The notes beneath the pieces are model-generated. The model did no database searches. It saw only the letters and a program-made list of their open reading frames with translations, and was not told where the DNA came from. 64,000 bases of DNA. Source: an uncultured bacterium (GTDB lineage Bacteria; Bacillota; Clostridia; Lachnospirales; Lachnospiraceae). The DNA lies in the NCBI GenBank assembly GCA_947381965.1, contig CANCXX010000021.1, positions 1-64,000 of the forward strand. Direction: 5' to 3'. Of this stretch, positions 52,148-60,880 are shown piece after piece. The first letter of the stretch is position 1. Every line of letters begins with the position of its first letter. Position numbers and translations under genes: made by a program.

Positions 52148-52777
52148 ATGACAGATAAGGTAATCGAAAACAACCAGGTGGTGATCATGGGGGAAATCGT
52201 AAGTGATTTTTCATTTAGTCATGAGATATTCGGGGAAGGCTTTTATATGGTAGATGTTAATGTGCCCAGATTAAGCGATTCCAGCGACATTATTCCGCTG
52301 ATGGTATCAGAGCGTTTAATTAATGTAGATGAGGATTATAAGGGGCTGAATATTATGGTACAGGGACAGTTCCGTTCTTATAACCGACATGAAGAGCGCA
52401 AAAACAGGCTGGTGCTTTCTGTATTTGCAAGAGAAATTGAGTTTGTGGATGAAACACCGGAAAGTTCTAAAACCAATCAGATTTATCTGGATGGGTACAT
52501 CTGTAAGGAACCTATTTATCGGAAAACACCTCTTGGACGTGAAATTGCGGATTTGCTTTTGGCGGTGAACAGACCTTATGGGAAGAGTGACTACATACCT
52601 TGTATCTGCTGGGGCAGAAACGCCCGGTTTGCAAGCAATTTTGCAGTGGGAACCAGATGTGAAATCTGGGGAAGAATTCAAAGCCGGGAGTACATGAAAC
52701 GTCTTTCTGATGAAGATGCAGAAAAAAGAATTGCCTATGAAGTTTCTGTAAGTAAGCTGGAACTTATGGAAGAATGA
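52148..52777 (+). CDS. ssb: Single-stranded DNA-binding protein with two OB domains
   Basis: 209 residues, made of two SSB-like OB-folds: residues about 8-95 (VVIMGEIVSDFSFSHEIFGEGFYMVDVNVPRLS) and about 112-205 (QIYLDGYICKEPIYRKTPLGREIADLLLAVNRPY, DYIPCICWGRNARFASNF). The second OB is the more typical PriB/SSB form. Lacks the acidic C-terminal tip of canonical SSB, so it is probably an accessory paralogue. AGAAGGGAG precedes the ATG. Confidence 0.85.
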   Translation: MTDKVIENNQVVIMGEIVSDFSFSHEIFGEGFYMVDVNVPRLSDSSDIIPLMVSERLINVDEDYKGLNIMVQGQFRSYNRHEERKNRLVLSVFAREIEFVDETPESSKTNQIYLDGYICKEPIYRKTPLGREIADLLLAVNRPYGKSDYIPCICWGRNARFASNFAVGTRCEIWGRIQSREYMKRLSDEDAEKRIAYEVSVSKLELMEE

Positions 52778-52870
52778 CTATTTTACTGTAATGATCAGGT
52801 GTTCTAAGGCAGGAAAATATGTCCGGCATTTTTTGCAAAATTTTAAGCATGAAATCATAGCATCTATGCG

Positions 52871-52899
52871 TTGACAGCTTTTTCGCATGGTGCTATGAT
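52871..52899 (+). promoter_or_regulatory. Promoter of the dapA lysine-riboswitch transcript
   Basis: TTGACA (52871-52876), 17-base spacer, TATGAT (52894-52899). The predicted start lies about 55 bases before the riboswitch aptamer. Confidence 0.8.
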
Positions 52900-52959
52900 A
52901 TTTTTATATTAAAAATCCTTTTTCCATATGTGAGAGAGGACAATAATAATTTCATAGGA

Positions 52960-53180
52960 TTAAGAGATAGAGGTTGCGTGATTTATGAGTAATTTTTTGG
53001 ATGTGACAGGCACAGGGGAAGAAAGATGAAAGGGAAGAACGCCGAAAGAGTCTGGACTTCCTGTAGCCGGATCCTTGGGCATACGGTGAAAAACCGTATG
53101 ACTGTCATCAAAATTGATGTTGCGCTATCCGATGAACAGTAATTGTAGTAGTCGATATGCAGCGGCTGCTATTTTTTTAA
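52960..53180 (+). ncRNA. Lysine riboswitch (L-box) with terminator
   Basis: Aptamer about 52960-53130: 5' strand AGATAGAGGTTGCG, GAGTAAT, GAAAGATGAAAGGGAAGAA, CGCCGAAAGAG, TTGGGCATACGGTG...CCGTATGACTGTCA and closing GCGCTATCC, in the order of the Bacillus lysC L-box. GATAG (52966) pairs with CTATC (53125) as P1. The expression platform is a terminator, GTAGTAGTC (53145-53153) with GGCTGCTAT (53164-53172) and six T. Lysine binding should stop transcription before dapA. The remaining bases to 53223 hold only the dapA ribosome site. Confidence 0.9.
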
Positions 53181-53223
53181 CAATGGGATTAAAAACAGAA
53201 ACGGTAAAATAGGAGGAGAAAAT

Positions 53224-54108
53224 ATGGCTGTATTTACAGGCGCAGGTGTGGCAATTGTTACACCCTTTAAGGCAAACGGAGATGTAAATTATGAGAAGTT
53301 TGGGGAACTGATTGAGGACCAGATTGCAGGCGGAACCGATGCGATTATAGTGTGTGGAACTACAGGAGAATCATCCACACTCTCACATGAGGAGCATTTG
53401 GAGGTAATCAGATATTGCATTGATAAGGTAAAAGGACGTATTCCGGTGGTGGCTGGAACAGGCTCCAATTGTACGGAGACAGCAGTCTACTTATCAACAG
53501 AAGCGGAAAAATATGGTGCAGATGCGCTTCTTCTTGTTACGCCCTATTATAACAAGGCTACTCAAAATGGGCTTTATAAACATTATAAGACAGTTGCTGA
53601 TTCTGTAAAAATTCCATGTCTGATATATAATGTGCCCAGTCGTACCGGATGTAATGTGGCGCCGGAAACGGTAGTAAGGCTCTGTACAGATGTGGAAAAT
53701 ATTGTAGGCGTCAAGGAAGCTAGCGGAAATATTGCGCAGATTGTAAAGTTAATGTCTCTGGCAGATGGAAAAGTAGATTTATATTCAGGAAATGATGATC
53801 AGATTGTACCGCTTCTTGCATTAGGTGCAAAAGGTGTTATATCGGTAAGCTCTAATGTAGCGCCCAGACAGACCCATGATATATGTGCAAAGTTTTTTGC
53901 AGGAGATATTGCTGGAAGCTGTGCAGAGCAGCTTCGCATGATATCCCTCTGCAATGCGCTTTTTAGCGAAGTTAATCCCATTCCGGTAAAGATGGCGCTT
54001 AACCTGATGGGAAAAGAAGTAGGCTCCCTGCGTATGCCGCTTACAGACATGGAGGAAGCAAATACAGCAAAATTGAAAAAAACAATGGAAGAATACGGAA
54101 TTTTGTAA
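53224..54108 (+). CDS. dapA: 4-Hydroxy-tetrahydrodipicolinate synthase
   Basis: 294 residues. Condenses pyruvate with aspartate semialdehyde, first step of the lysine/diaminopimelate branch. Motifs GTTGESSTLSHEEH, Schiff-base region IPCLIYNVPSRTGCN and the active lysine in VGVKEASGN. AGGAGG precedes the ATG. Expression is governed by the lysine riboswitch upstream. Also supplies meso-DAP for peptidoglycan. Confidence 0.97.
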   Translation: MAVFTGAGVAIVTPFKANGDVNYEKFGELIEDQIAGGTDAIIVCGTTGESSTLSHEEHLEVIRYCIDKVKGRIPVVAGTGSNCTETAVYLSTEAEKYGADALLLVTPYYNKATQNGLYKHYKTVADSVKIPCLIYNVPSRTGCNVAPETVVRLCTDVENIVGVKEASGNIAQIVKLMSLADGKVDLYSGNDDQIVPLLALGAKGVISVSSNVAPRQTHDICAKFFAGDIAGSCAEQLRMISLCNALFSEVNPIPVKMALNLMGKEVGSLRMPLTDMEEANTAKLKKTMEEYGIL

Positions 54109-54233
54109 AAAGCAGGACATAAAACAGCCAACGCCCATGCAAGTGTCCGGAAAATTAAAGGGTGCAAAGAGGCCTGTAATTACTCTGAAGGAGTTGGAAC
54201 TTGAGGGGCGGAACTTAAAATAGGAGAAAACAT

Positions 54234-54989
54234 ATGTTAAATCTAATTATACATGGATGCAATGGCAAGATGGGCCAAACCATTGCCGGACTGGTGGCAG
54301 ATGATGATGGTGTTACTGTTGCAGCAGGTGTTGATGCTTTTGATGAGGGGAAAAATCCATTTCCTGTATTTAAAAATATCAGTGAGTGTACGGTGAAAGG
54401 GGACGTGATTATTGATTTTTCCGTTGCATCTGCTGTGGATGGTTTGCTGGATTATTGTATAAAAGAGCAGATTCCATGTGTTCTTTGTACCACGGGGCTT
54501 AGTCAGCAACAGCTGAAAAAGGTGGAAGAGGCGGCCGGAAAAGTAGCGGTTTTAAAGTCTGCTAATATGTCTCTGGGCATTAACATGCTTATGAAGCTGT
54601 TAAAGGAAGCGGCAATGGTTTTGGAACCGGCAGGTTTTGATATTGAAATTGTAGAAAAGCATCACAGGCTGAAGGTGGATGCCCCAAGCGGAACGGCCTT
54701 AGCCCTTGGAGACTCTGTCAATGAGGCTCTTGGAAATGAATATGAATATGTGTTTGACAGAAGTGCAAGAAGAGAAAAACGACCGAAAAAGGAAATTGGT
54801 TTTTCTGCTGTGAGAGGCGGGACAATTGTGGGGGACCACGATGTAATTTTTGCCGGAGCGGACGAAGTAATTACTTTTTCCCATACAGCATATTCTAAAG
54901 CCGTATTTGGCAAGGGAGCGATTCAGGCGGCAAAATTTTTAAAGGATAAGCCAGCTGGATTATATGATATGAGTCATGTGATTGGATGA
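54234..54989 (+). CDS. dapB: 4-Hydroxy-tetrahydrodipicolinate reductase
   Basis: 251 residues. NAD(P)H reduction of the DapA product. N-terminal GCNGKMGQ nucleotide loop, DFSVASAVDG, and the catalytic EIVEKHHRLKVDAPSGTAL with tetrahydrodipicolinate site. TAGGAGAAAA precedes the ATG. Follows dapA by 125 bases on the same transcript, so it shares the riboswitch control. Confidence 0.97.
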   Translation: MLNLIIHGCNGKMGQTIAGLVADDDGVTVAAGVDAFDEGKNPFPVFKNISECTVKGDVIIDFSVASAVDGLLDYCIKEQIPCVLCTTGLSQQQLKKVEEAAGKVAVLKSANMSLGINMLMKLLKEAAMVLEPAGFDIEIVEKHHRLKVDAPSGTALALGDSVNEALGNEYEYVFDRSARREKRPKKEIGFSAVRGGTIVGDHDVIFAGADEVITFSHTAYSKAVFGKGAIQAAKFLKDKPAGLYDMSHVIG

Positions 54990-55012
54990 TTTTTTTCAAA
55001 CTTCATATTTAA

Positions 55013-55125
55013 GCAGTATCACAGGCAGAGCCTGCGGTATATGGGGGTATAAGCTTGGAAGTAAACTTCCAAGCTGTCTATTGATGCAGTATTGCAAGCA
55101 TAGCTCGCAGTATGCGGAGGTATAA
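55013..55125 (+). repeat. fbp leader: two diverged copies of one hairpin with ribosome-site motif
   Basis: Copy 1 (55013-55052) and copy 2 (55086-55125) are 40 bases each and identical at 30. Each folds as a 10-bp stem, TATCACAGGC/GCCTGCGGTA and TATTGCAAGC/GCTCGCAGTA. The differences are partly compensatory: C-G to T-A, mismatch A-C to G-C, and G-C to A-T. Each copy ends in GGGGGTATAA or GGAGGTATAA. Between them is a perfect hairpin, AGCTTGGAAG with CTTCCAAGCT (about 55052-55075). Copy 2 provides the fbp ribosome site. Confidence 0.8.
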
Positions 55126-55127
55126 AA

Positions 55128-57089
55128 ATGAACGATCTAGAATTTATGGAATTAAAATATTTAAAAAGTCTCGCACGTCTTTATCCCAATATTGCGGCGG
55201 CGTCCACAGAGATTATTAATCTGCAGGCAATTTTAAACCTTCCCAAGGGTACGGAACATTTCCTGACGGATATACATGGGGAATATGAGCAGTTTAATCA
55301 TGTGCTAAAAAATGGTTCCGGCGCAGTGAGAAGGCAGATTGATGAGGAATTTGACAACACATTAAGCAGCAGGGATAAAAAACTGCTGGCAACCCTGATA
55401 TATTATCCCCATGAAAAGCTGGATATTGTTGCAAAGGAAGAGGATAATTTAGAGGACTGGTATAAAATTACCCTGCACCGGCTGGTCCAGATTACCAAAA
55501 GAGCAGCCTCCAAATATACCCGTTCCAAGGTCCGTAAAGCGCTTCCGGAGGATTTTGCCTATATCATAGAAGAACTGATTACGGAAAAATTTGATATTTC
55601 CGATAAAGAGGGCTATTATAATGAAATTATCCATACAATTATACGGATTGGAAGGGCACCGGATTTTATTGCAGCTCTTAGCAACTTAATACAGAGACTT
55701 GTAGTGGACCATCTTCATATTGTAGGGGATATATATGACAGGGGACCAGGCCCTCATATTATTATGGATACGTTGATGAATTATCATTCTGTGGATATCC
55801 AGTGGGGCAATCATGATATTGTGTGGATGGGGGCGGCATGCGGTCATCTTGCCTGTATTGCCACTGTGCTGCGGGTTGCTGCCCGATATGGAAATCTGGA
55901 TACACTGGAAGATGGTTATGGTATAAATCTGATTCCTCTTGCCACATTTGCCCTGGATACCTATCAGGATGTCAATTGTGATGTATTTACCATAAAATAT
56001 AACACCGATTATAATACCAAGGATTTAAGCATGGATATGAAAATCCATAAGGCGATAGCTATTATTCAGTTGAAGCTGGAAGGACAGGTCATCAAAAAGC
56101 ACCCTGAATTTGAGATGGACGACAGACTGCTTTTGGATAAAATAAATTTTGAGAAAAAGACAGTTCAGATTAAAGGAAAAGAATATGCCATGAAGGATAC
56201 AGATTTCCCAACGGTAGACCCTGCAGACCCTTACAACTTATCCCCAGATGAGGAACAGATGATGGCAAGGCTGCAGCAGGCTTTCCTTAAATGTGAGAAA
56301 CTGCAGAGGCATGTGCGTTTTCTTTATTCCAATGGAGGACTTTATAAAATCCATAATTCCAATCTCTTATACCATGGCTGTATGCCTCTTGACGAAGATG
56401 GAAACTTCAAAGCTGTGAATGTAGATGGAAAGAAATACCGGGGCAGAGCGCTTTATGATATACTGGATAACTATGCAAGAAAGGGCTATTATGCAAAAAA
56501 CGACCCTTCCGGTATGCGTAAAGCGCAGGACTATATTTGGTATATCTGGGCGGGACCCAATTCGCCAGTGTTTGGCAAGGATAAGATGGCAACTTTTGAA
56601 CGTTACTTTATTGAGGATAAGGAAACGCATAAGGAAACCAAAAACTGTTATTATTCCATGCTGGATGATGAGACAATCATTAATCGTATTTTGGAGGAGT
56701 TTGGCCTGGATAAAAAGAGATCCCACATAATAAACGGACATGTGCCTGTGGAATTAAAAAAAGGAGAAACGCCGGTTAAATGTGATGGAAAACTTTTGAT
56801 TATTGATGGGGGATTTTCCAAAGCATATCAGAATAAGACAGGAATTGCCGGGTATACGCTGGTGGCGAATTCGCATGGAATGCGTTTGGTAGCTCATGAA
56901 CCTTTTGAGTCCACAGAAGCAGCAATACTTCATGAATCTGATATTTTTTCTGATTCTACTGTGGTGGAAACTGTACCAAACAGGATTCAGGTTTCAGAAA
57001 CGGACAGTGGTGTAGAGCTGCGTGAAACTATTAAACAGCTTGAACAGCTTCTTCAGGCATACAGGGAAGGCACCATCATTGAAAAGTGA
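55128..57089 (+). CDS. fbp: Fructose-1,6-bisphosphatase class III
   Basis: 653 residues, the size of the Firmicute class III enzyme. Calcineurin-like metal motifs VVDHLHIVGDIYDRGPGPH, WGNHDIVWMGA and the late INGHVPVE and DGGFSKAYQ. Gluconeogenic dephosphorylation of fructose 1,6-bisphosphate, Mn2+ dependent. The start is supported by GGAGG at 55116-55120. Preceded by a duplicated hairpin leader. Confidence 0.96.
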   Translation: MNDLEFMELKYLKSLARLYPNIAAASTEIINLQAILNLPKGTEHFLTDIHGEYEQFNHVLKNGSGAVRRQIDEEFDNTLSSRDKKLLATLIYYPHEKLDIVAKEEDNLEDWYKITLHRLVQITKRAASKYTRSKVRKALPEDFAYIIEELITEKFDISDKEGYYNEIIHTIIRIGRAPDFIAALSNLIQRLVVDHLHIVGDIYDRGPGPHIIMDTLMNYHSVDIQWGNHDIVWMGAACGHLACIATVLRVAARYGNLDTLEDGYGINLIPLATFALDTYQDVNCDVFTIKYNTDYNTKDLSMDMKIHKAIAIIQLKLEGQVIKKHPEFEMDDRLLLDKINFEKKTVQIKGKEYAMKDTDFPTVDPADPYNLSPDEEQMMARLQQAFLKCEKLQRHVRFLYSNGGLYKIHNSNLLYHGCMPLDEDGNFKAVNVDGKKYRGRALYDILDNYARKGYYAKNDPSGMRKAQDYIWYIWAGPNSPVFGKDKMATFERYFIEDKETHKETKNCYYSMLDDETIINRILEEFGLDKKRSHIINGHVPVELKKGETPVKCDGKLLIIDGGFSKAYQNKTGIAGYTLVANSHGMRLVAHEPFESTEAAILHESDIFSDSTVVETVPNRIQVSETDSGVELRETIKQLEQLLQAYREGTIIEK

Positions 57090-57128
57090 CAGGATATAAA
57101 TAAATCTTTCAGGTTTTTACTTAGAATA

Positions 57129-57166
57129 AAAAGGAGGCCATCAGGGTGAAACCAGGCCTCCTTTTT
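57129..57166 (+). terminator. Intrinsic terminator of fbp
   Basis: AAAAGGAGGCC (from 57129) pairs with GGCCTCCTTTT (from 57155), then T-run. Also faces the convergent lipoprotein gene. Confidence 0.9.
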
Positions 57167-57204
57167 TGCACACTTCGGGCAGGCGCTATCCTAAATATAA
57201 AGCA

Positions 57205-57756
57205 TTATCCTCGCGCGCTGGTTCCGGAAGTGGTGTTGCTTGTGCCATTAGCAGAATTGTTTGTGCCGTTTCCGTCTCCAATCACATCATCTGTAATATC
57301 TGACACACCATCTGCAATGTCATCTACAACATTTCCTACAGCATTTCCTGCATCATCAAGAATTGAGTCTCCGTCAGTACCAGTTCCTGTAGTGGCGCTG
57401 TTTACATTACCATTTCCGGCGCTATTATTACCGGTTCCAGTGCCGTTTCCGTTGTTTAAATCAGAGGCATTGTTGTCTGTTGTCATGCCGTTGTCTGTGC
57501 CCATACCAGTTCCATTATCCCCTGCGGAACCGCCGAGGGTGTCTGTGGTATCGGCAGCAGTATCATTGCCATTTGAGGTAGTATTGTTTGTACCGCTGCC
57601 GGTGGTGTTGTCTCCGGCAGTGTTGTTATCAGTAGTAGTGTTGGTATTTCCTGCCATATCATTTGCATTGTTCTTCTTGTCATTACCACAGGCAGTAAAG
57701 ATACAAAGCATTCCAAGAACAAGAGATACCGCAATTAGTTTTCTCGTTTTTTTCAT
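57205..57756 (-). CDS. Asn/Thr/Gly-rich lipoprotein of low complexity
   Basis: 183 residues. Type II signal peptide LIAVSLVLGMLCIFTAC with the lipid-bearing Cys at about 23, then a disordered, mostly Asn, Thr, Asp and Gly region (e.g. NTNTTTDNNTAGDN). Near the C-terminus a short regular stretch, AGNAVGNVVDDIADGVSDI, looks like an amphipathic helix. GGAGG precedes the ATG. No known domain. The open frame on the opposite strand is a composition artefact. Confidence 0.75.
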   Translation of the reverse strand: MKKTRKLIAVSLVLGMLCIFTACGNDKKNNANDMAGNTNTTTDNNTAGDNTTGSGTNNTTSNGNDTAADTTDTLGGSAGDNGTGMGTDNGMTTDNNASDLNNGNGTGTGNNSAGNGNVNSATTGTGTDGDSILDDAGNAVGNVVDDIADGVSDITDDVIGDGNGTNNSANGTSNTTSGTSARG

Positions 57757-57921
57757 AATGACCTCCTTTATAGAACCTGCCTTATCAAACCTTTATTATG
57801 GCAGTTCTGTTGCTATTATGCGCAGTTTTTATAAAAATATACTATGTGTTTTTTAAAGAAATCCTGTTATACTTACAAGAAGTATGATAGAATAAAAAAA
57901 TAAAAAAGACAGAGGCGTAAG

Positions 57922-58701
57922 ATGAAATTCAGACCGTGTATTGATATTCATAATGGAAAGGTTAAGCAGATTGTAGGCGACAGTCTTTCAGACCAGGATA
58001 ATTTGGCGGCAGAAAATTTTGTATCCTGTCAGGATGCGGCTTTTTTTGCGCAGCTCTATAAGAAAAAAGGTCTAAGTGGCGGTCATGTTATTATGTTAAA
58101 TCCGCCTTCAAGCGAATATTATGCAGAAACGAAAAAACAGGCAATACAGGCACTGGCAGCTTATCCGAACGGACTTCAGGCTGGAGGAGGAATTACGCCT
58201 TTAAATGCAGAAGAATTTTTAGCGGCGGGTGCGTCCCATGTGATTGTCACATCTTATGTTTTTGAACAGGGAACGCTTCACTATGATAAATTGGAGGAAA
58301 TGCTTTTGGCAGTTGGAAAGAAGCATCTGACGCTGGATTTAAGCTGCCGCAGGAGGGGAAAAGACTACTATATTGTGACCGACAGGTGGCAGAATTATAC
58401 GGAAGTAAAAATAACAGGAGATATTATACGGGAGCTATCTGAAAAATGTGATGAATTTCTGGTGCATGCAGTGGATGTGGAGGGAAAGGCTCAGGGAATC
58501 GAAGAAGATTTGGCAGCCATATTAGGGAATGAGTGTAAAATTCCAGTGACATACGCGGGAGGTGTACATAATTTCCAAGACCTTCAAAAATTAAAAGAGT
58601 TGGGAAAAGGAAAAATTGATGTGACAATCGGAAGTGCGCTTGATATTTTTGGCGGCAGTATGAAGCTTGAAGAGGTAGTTTCTTATCTGGCGGTAGAATA
58701 A
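57922..58701 (+). CDS. hisA: Eukaryotic-type HisA (phosphoribosylformimino-AICAR isomerase)
   Basis: 259 residues. Histidine pathway Amadori isomerase of the form found in fungi and plants rather than the usual bacterial HisA: FRPCIDIHNGKVKQIVGDSL start, GGHVIMLNPPSSEYYAETKK, LQAGGGITPLNAEEFL, LTLDLSCRRR and TYAGGVHNFQDL. It is isolated, with no other his genes in the window. GAGGCG is a modest ribosome site. Confidence 0.9.
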   Translation: MKFRPCIDIHNGKVKQIVGDSLSDQDNLAAENFVSCQDAAFFAQLYKKKGLSGGHVIMLNPPSSEYYAETKKQAIQALAAYPNGLQAGGGITPLNAEEFLAAGASHVIVTSYVFEQGTLHYDKLEEMLLAVGKKHLTLDLSCRRRGKDYYIVTDRWQNYTEVKITGDIIRELSEKCDEFLVHAVDVEGKAQGIEEDLAAILGNECKIPVTYAGGVHNFQDLQKLKELGKGKIDVTIGSALDIFGGSMKLEEVVSYLAVE

Positions 58702-58749
58702 GGGGTTTGTAACAGGAAAGTTTTGGCAGATGTGATAATACGCCCTTAA

Positions 58750-58785
58750 AAATAACCTACCCCTTATCGGGGTAGGTTATTTCAT
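58750..58785. terminator. Terminator after hisA
   Basis: AAATAACCTACCCC (58750-58763) pairs with GGGGTAGGTTATTT (58769-58782) around TTATC. U-run mainly supplied by the stem. Confidence 0.9.
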
Positions 58786-58890
58786 TAATCTAATAAGACA
58801 ATATTGCAGGTTCATAATAAAATGAAGCTTATATTAAGAATAAGCACATCGCGTTACTGATTAATGCGCTATAAATAGCACATTTGCTAA

Positions 58891-59091
58891 TTATAACTTG
58901 GTTACGTTTACGGCCTGAGGTCCTTTTTCACCGTTAACAACATCAAATTCCACGGAAGCGCCTTCTTCAAGGGACTTAAAGCCTTCCATGTTAAGCCCTG
59001 AGTAGTGTACAAATACATCGTTGCCAGATGCGTCAGAGATGAAACCGTACCCTTTTTGGTTGTTAAACCACTTTACTGTACCTTTGTTCAT
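58891..59091 (-). CDS. cspA: Cold shock protein (CspA family)
   Basis: 66 residues, single cold-shock OB-fold with RNP1 KGYGFISD and RNP2 VFVHYSGL. Single-stranded RNA/DNA chaperone. GGAGGT precedes the ATG after an AT-rich leader. Ends [10 protein letters not shown] as usual. Confidence 0.97.
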   Translation of the reverse strand: MNKGTVKWFNNQKGYGFISDASGNDVFVHYSGLNMEGFKSLEEGASVEFDVVNGEKGPQAVNVTKL

Positions 59092-59355
59092 ATAGATACC
59101 TCCAAAAAATAAATAAGTAAATTGTTACATTGCAAATTCTTGCAACGTAATAAGCATAACACAGTCAGAGACAAAAGTAAATAAAATAACAGGAATTTCA
59201 CAAAATTCCACAAAATTTCAGTAATTATTAGATTGTTGCGAAATTTTAGTATTTAGTAAATTAACAAACCCTATATTGGTATTGTTACCGGGAACGTTTG
59301 CTAATAGTAGAAATGAGCTTCTCCCCTGACTTCTGAATGGAAATGGTAAATGAAG

Positions 59356-59384
59356 TTGCGTTAATTTATTGCCTGTGATAAAAT
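59356..59384 (+). promoter_or_regulatory. Promoter of the M23-like gene
   Basis: TTGCGT (59356-59361), 17-base spacer, TAAAAT (59379-59384). The 324-base divergent gap 59092-59415 is AT-rich. Besides this promoter and the csp leader no gene or structured RNA was recognised. Confidence 0.6.
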
Positions 59385-59415
59385 ATAGGTAATTGACCGG
59401 AGGTGACATGAAATT

Positions 59416-60126
59416 ATGGGGCAACAGAATAAGAGACAAGGGAAATATTCGCTGGTTCTGGTAATTCAGGAAGAAAGCGGCATGATAAGGAGGCGAAATA
59501 TCAGCTCTGCCGTAGTTGAAGTAACTGCTGCCATAGTTTTTATTTTGACTGTGGTTGTTATCTGCAAGTTTATTTATGATGAAATTACCATTAGGAATGC
59601 AAGGCGGGAAATTGTTGAGCAAATAGTTGCGATTAATAATCTCACGGATGAAAATGAAGCACTAACCATGGAAAATTCCACCCTTTCAAGTAAGGTAACT
59701 GTGCTTAGCGGCACTGTAAGCCAGAAAGCAGAGGTGGAAGATGCAATACTGCAGGAGACTATTGAAAATGCTTTGCCGAAGGGATTTCCACTTAGCGGTT
59801 CATCAACCATGACAGAGGCAAAGGAAGGGGACCCTATGTTGGTGTTTACCGCATCATCAGGGGTTAATGTGCTTACTTCAGGGATGGGAACAGTGGTGAG
59901 CGTGGATAAAGATGAGGTTTATGGTACAAGAATTGTGCTGGACCATGGGAATGGTTATCAGTCTGTTTACCGGAATAATGGGACAGCGCTGGTAAAAAAT
60001 GGAGAGGCGCTTGGAAAAGGTTATATTTTGTTTACTGTAGGAGAGGACAACAGGGAGCTGGGCTACCAGATAATGCAGAACGATGAATATATTGATCCTT
60101 TGATATTAATTGACATAAACGGATAA
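59416..60126 (+). CDS. Degenerate M23/LytM-like membrane protein
   Basis: 236 residues: cytoplasmic tail, membrane segment (about 34-54), coiled coil (about 60-110, NNLTDENEALTMENSTLSSK) and a LytM fold (about 125-230). The second-strand pattern YGTRIVLDHGNGYQSVYRN is present but the first zinc His/Asp pair is missing and the HxH motif reads ELGYQIM. It should be inactive as a peptidase and may regulate amidases, like EnvC or NlpD (inference). GGAGGTGA precedes the ATG. Confidence 0.75.
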   Translation: MGQQNKRQGKYSLVLVIQEESGMIRRRNISSAVVEVTAAIVFILTVVVICKFIYDEITIRNARREIVEQIVAINNLTDENEALTMENSTLSSKVTVLSGTVSQKAEVEDAILQETIENALPKGFPLSGSSTMTEAKEGDPMLVFTASSGVNVLTSGMGTVVSVDKDEVYGTRIVLDHGNGYQSVYRNNGTALVKNGEALGKGYILFTVGEDNRELGYQIMQNDEYIDPLILIDING

Positions 60127-60148
60127 TCCCATATGGATTATCCGTTTA
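60120..60148. terminator. Terminator overlapping the end of the M23-like gene
   Basis: CGGATAATCC (60120-60129) pairs with GGATTATCCG (60135-60144), then TTTATG. Left arm includes the stop codon. Confidence 0.75.
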
Positions 60149-60220
60149 TGTTGACGAGACGTTTAAAAGAAGCCTGCCTTCCATATGCAGGAAATAAACT
60201 ATGTAATATAGAGGGAAGAA

Positions 60221-60508
60221 TTAAGACTCCAGTCTGCCAAATACCAAGTCATACCCATCGTTGCCATAGTGAAGGGAACGGTTGACCCGGCTTATTGTGG
60301 CAGTTGAAGCGCCAGTTTTTTCTGCTATTTCGAGATAGGTTTTGTGGTCTTTAAGCATAGAGGCTACTTCATAGCGCTGGGAAAGGGAGAGAAGTTCGTT
60401 GACGGTACACAGGTCTTCAAAAAAACTGTAACATTCTTCCTTGTTTTCCAGACATAAAACAGCCTCAAATAAATGGTCTACGGCAATTGTTTGTATTTTC
60501 TTATTCAT
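60221..60508 (-). CDS. yerC: YerC/YecD TrpR-like regulator
   Basis: 95 residues with the TrpR-superfamily helix-turn-helix: FEDLCTVNELLSLSQRYEVASML followed by KTYLEIAEKTGASTATISRVNRSL. Known in Firmicutes as a small DNA-binding protein of unresolved target, often near DNA repair genes. Convergent with the M23-like gene and divergent from the small protein and exonuclease genes. Confidence 0.92.
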   Translation of the reverse strand: MNKKIQTIAVDHLFEAVLCLENKEECYSFFEDLCTVNELLSLSQRYEVASMLKDHKTYLEIAEKTGASTATISRVNRSLHYGNDGYDLVFGRLES

Positions 60509-60599
60509 GTATAGACGCCTCCCAGTGTAAATAAATCTGCACAGTAGAATTTTAACATACTAAAGTTTTAAAGTAAAGGGTTTTGGAGGATGATGGGGA

Positions 60600-60824
60600 A
60601 TGTGGAAAAGAAAGAAAAAAGATAACAGTAGACCTGCCTATGACAAAACAGGAAAAAGGCCTGTAATCCGTGCAAGTATTTGTACAGGTGAGCGTGTGGC
60701 GGGATTTTGTGAAGAGGGCAGTGGACATATGGAAGAGCTGATGCTGATACGGAACGAAAAGGATTTAGAAGAATTTATGGCTTTATATGAAGTAAAAAAG
60801 GAAGAGATAGAAACAATCTGGTAA
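60600..60824 (+). CDS. Conserved small protein of unknown function
   Basis: 74 residues from the ATG at 60600 (GGAGG, then GGGG close to the start). Pattern KPVIRASICTGERVAGF-like centre, then an acidic helix EKDLEEFMALYEVKKEEI. I recall similar clostridial small proteins but no function. No Cys pair or membrane segment. Same direction as the exonuclease gene 56 bases downstream, so probably co-transcribed. Confidence 0.65.
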   Translation: MWKRKKKDNSRPAYDKTGKRPVIRASICTGERVAGFCEEGSGHMEELMLIRNEKDLEEFMALYEVKKEEIETIW

Positions 60825-60880
60825 GTAAAAAAGCTTTTTGGTAAAGGGTATGATACTGTATGTGATATGTAGGGGGAAAG

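Noticed and set aside
57146..57856. Long open frame opposite the low-complexity lipoprotein gene
   Set aside because: It mirrors the Asn/Thr/Gly-rich gene and reads as Val/Pro/Leu repeats, without a ribosome site. The lipoprotein strand has a signal peptide, lipobox and GGAGG.
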